Source: Paracoccaceae bacterium
GTDB taxonomy: Bacteria > Pseudomonadota > Alphaproteobacteria > Rhodobacterales > Rhodobacteraceae
Assembly (NCBI GenBank): GCA_002402045.2
Contig: NVUX02000002.1
Span: forward strand, 1-64,000
Length of the DNA stretch: 64,000 nucleotides
Reading direction: 5' to 3'
Part shown: positions 62,275 through 64,000 of the stretch, one piece after another
Position numbering within the stretch: position 1 is the first letter of the stretch
How the letters are laid out: every line of letters begins with the position of its first letter
Program-made: the position numbers and the translations under genes
Notes under the pieces: generated by a model
Seen by the model: the letters and a program-made list of their open reading frames with translations, nothing else
Told to the model about the DNA's origin: nothing
The model's database searches: none

Positions 62275-64000
62275 CTATCCTTTAAATTTGTCAGCCAGCA
62301 CCCAAGAGCCGGGGCTTTGCGCGGCGAGGGCCGCCACCATATCGGAGAGGTTTTCTAGCGTATCCCCATAGTGCATAGGCCCGCCGCGCCAGCGCGGAAA
62401 GCCGTAGCCCAGTATTTGCACAACGTCGATATCGCCCGCCGTGGCCGCAATCCCTTCGTCCAGTATCCGCTGGCCTTCATTGATAAGCGCCGCGAGCAGC
62501 CGCGCGACGATCTCTTGATCAGAGAACGTAAGCTGGCGCGCCGCAGCGGCGTGGATCATCGCGCTGACCTCGGCATCTTCCAGCGGGGAGCGGCCTCCGT
62601 CATACCTATACCAGCCCTTGCCCGCCCGCTGGCCAGTGCGGCCCATCTCCACCAGCTTGTCGCCGATATCCACATAGCGCTCGCTTTCGGGGCGGTTGGC
62701 GGCCTGCCGCTGGCGGTTGGCATATGAAATTTGCAGCCCCGTGAGGTCTTGTAATTCATACGGTCCCATCGGCATACCAAAGCCGCGCATGGCGGCGTCT
62801 ATTTGGGCTGGCATGGCCCCGTCGGCCAGCAGATAATCAGCGGCGCGGCGATAGGCGGCGAGCATGCGGTTGCCGATGAAGCCATCACACACGCCGGAAA
62901 GCACAGGGTTTTTACCCTGCTTTTTGGCGAGGGTAAAACCGCTAGCCAGAGTCTCAGGGCTGGTGCTGTTCAGTGCTACGATCTCGACCAGCTTCATGAT
63001 GTGCGCGGGTGAAAAATAATGCAGCCCGAGGCAGCGGGAAGGGTTTTTAATGCCGGCAAAAATATCGTGGGGGTTCAGGTACGAGGTGTTGGTGGCGAGG
63101 AGTGCATTTGCAGGCAAATGGGCTGCGAGTTTGGAAAAAACCTGTTGTTTGACGCTCAGGTCTTCAAACACGGCTTCAAGCCCGAGGTCAGCATTTTTGG
63201 CGGCGTTATAGTCATCTGTGGCCACAAGCTCTGCCTGTAGGCGTGCCAAACCTTGCGCGTCCAATTTGCCTCGCTTAACAGCGCCTTCCAAAATGCTTGT
63301 TACGCGATCACGGCCTGCTTGCGCCGCAGCATGGCTAACCTCAAGCAGCACCACTTTCATCCCTGCAAACAGCATAGAAGCCGCGATTCCAGCGCCCATA
63401 AGCCCGCCACCAACAATGGCAACGGTCTTTATATTCTGCGGGGTTGCGCCCTTTATGGCCGCGGGCCTAGCTGCGGTGCGTTCACTAAAAAATGCGTGCC
63501 GGAGGGCCTTGGATTCGGCTGATTGGCGCAACGTCAAGTGTAGCGCTCGCTCGCGTGGCTGGCCCTCGGAAAAATCGGTTTCACAAGCCCAAAGGAGGGC
63601 GCTTAGGTTATGAAACGGTGCGTTCGCTCCTTTGGAGGTTTTGGCAAGCCTAGCGCGGGTTGTGGCAAGGAAATCTGTTGTAACCATCGGGCGTGGCAGG
63701 GCGCTGACCGGAGTAGGCTTGCTCGGCGGGTTAGCCATTAAAACCGTGGCCGTGGCTTCGAGATCATCCGTGAGGGCATCTATTCCGCCCGCTTCAAGCA
63801 TGGTCTTGGTATCCACCATTTTGCCTGTTGTGACCATATCACACGCCAGTTCAAACCCCACAAGCCGAGGCAATCTTTGCGAGCCACCCGCCCCCGGAAT
63901 AAGGCCGACGCTCACTTCTGGCAGGGCAAACCGCGTGTCGCTAAGTGCTATGCGGTGGCTACAGCCCAGTGCAATTTCAAGGCCCCCGCCAAGCACAGTG
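62275..64000 (-). CDS. 3-hydroxyacyl-CoA dehydrogenase/enoyl-CoA hydratase, 5' end outside window
   Basis: The open frame runs to the window edge, so the N-terminus is missing. The visible part begins inside an enoyl-CoA hydratase domain (TVLGGGLEIALGCSHRIA), followed by an NAD-binding hydroxyacyl-CoA dehydrogenase domain (VAIVGGGLMGAGIAASMLFA, then LLATNTSYLNPHDI) and a C-terminal HCDH domain. This is the FadB/FadJ fusion or the single-chain PaaC-type enzyme. Because it abuts paaZ, a role in the phenylacetate pathway is likely. Confidence 0.93.
   Translation of the reverse strand, partial: TVLGGGLEIALGCSHRIALSDTRFALPEVSVGLIPGAGGSQRLPRLVGFELACDMVTTGKMVDTKTMLEAGGIDALTDDLEATATVLMANPPSKPTPVSALPRPMVTTDFLATTRARLAKTSKGANAPFHNLSALLWACETDFSEGQPRERALHLTLRQSAESKALRHAFFSERTAARPAAIKGATPQNIKTVAIVGGGLMGAGIAASMLFAGMKVVLLEVSHAAAQAGRDRVTSILEGAVKRGKLDAQGLARLQAELVATDDYNAAKNADLGLEAVFEDLSVKQQVFSKLAAHLPANALLATNTSYLNPHDIFAGIKNPSRCLGLHYFSPAHIMKLVEIVALNSTSPETLASGFTLAKKQGKNPVLSGVCDGFIGNRMLAAYRRAADYLLADGAMPAQIDAAMRGFGMPMGPYELQDLTGLQISYANRQRQAANRPESERYVDIGDKLVEMGRTGQRAGKGWYRYDGGRSPLEDAEVSAMIHAAAARQLTFSDQEIVARLLAALINEGQRILDEGIAATAGDIDVVQILGYGFPRWRGGPMHYGDTLENLSDMVAALAAQSPGSWVLADKFKG

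Noticed and set aside
1-64000. tRNA, rRNA, CRISPR, IS or prophage elements
   Set aside because: No direct-repeat arrays, transposase motifs or RNA gene signatures were seen on reading the window; a tRNAscan or Rfam run would be decisive.

Overview
The window is a gene-dense chromosomal segment of an alphaproteobacterium, most likely of the order Rhodobacterales (inference). The order rpsA-sppA-ihfB-lapA-trpF-trpB, a ChpT-type phosphotransferase, a PAS_5-type protein, the OlsB/OlsA ornithine-lipid pair, a class II DAHP synthase and a GlxA-type AraC regulator all fit that group. GC content is moderate and codon use looks even over almost the whole window. I see no rRNA, tRNA, CRISPR array, prophage or insertion sequence, so this is chromosomal core with a few accessory modules.

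Layout. 1-4927: ribosomal protein S1 (cut by the window edge), SppA peptidase, IHF beta, LapA-like protein, TrpF, TrpB. 5056-8810: RDD membrane protein, a YodC-like protein with a Gly-rich tail, LysE exporter, CCA-adding-type nucleotidyltransferase and CoA pyrophosphatase. 8807-12096: cobyric acid synthase, then a translationally coupled SGNH-like/GSCFA pair. 12167-18605: methyltransferase and TetR regulator divergent from an operon with a LolA-like carrier, two FtsX-type permeases, a LolD-type ATPase and an outer-membrane beta-barrel protein; a perfect operator-like palindrome lies between them. This looks like a complete envelope export line of unknown cargo. 18807-22666: 2-aminoethylphosphonate degradation (PhnW, PhnX, LysR regulator, DMT transporter). 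22739-28282: MgtE, a flavin-binding-type protein, a secreted PilJ-domain protein, and a MoxR/CoxE-like pair flanking a small antisense gene. 28817-29977: a split YeeE/YedE transporter.

30021-40292 is the most distinctive accessory module. It holds a 795-residue PIG-L deacetylase with a glutaminase-like C-terminus, a ROK regulator, a complete sugar-type ABC importer (binding protein, two permeases, ATPase), an argininosuccinate-lyase-family enzyme translationally coupled to the permeases, and a PfkB kinase. The combination suggests uptake and dismantling of an N-acylated, amino-linked sugar conjugate; the substrate cannot be read from the sequence.

40267-48681 holds an esterase, AlkA-type glycosylase, MFS transporter, a degenerate squalene/phytoene-synthase-like (NDUFAF6-like) protein, a 47-residue coupled small ORF, an alpha/beta hydrolase, a methyltransferase, citramalate synthase and CysS. 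48952-52108 holds an SDR and a thiolase behind an operator-like palindrome, and a GlxA regulator. 52253-64000 holds class II DAHP synthase, SerB, a PAS protein, Gmk, gamma-carbonic anhydrase, a DMT transporter, ChpT, a DUF3553 protein, OlsB/OlsA, PaaZ, and a 3-hydroxyacyl-CoA dehydrogenase/enoyl-CoA hydratase cut by the right edge.

All assignments rest on reading translated sequence and motifs; no database search was possible.
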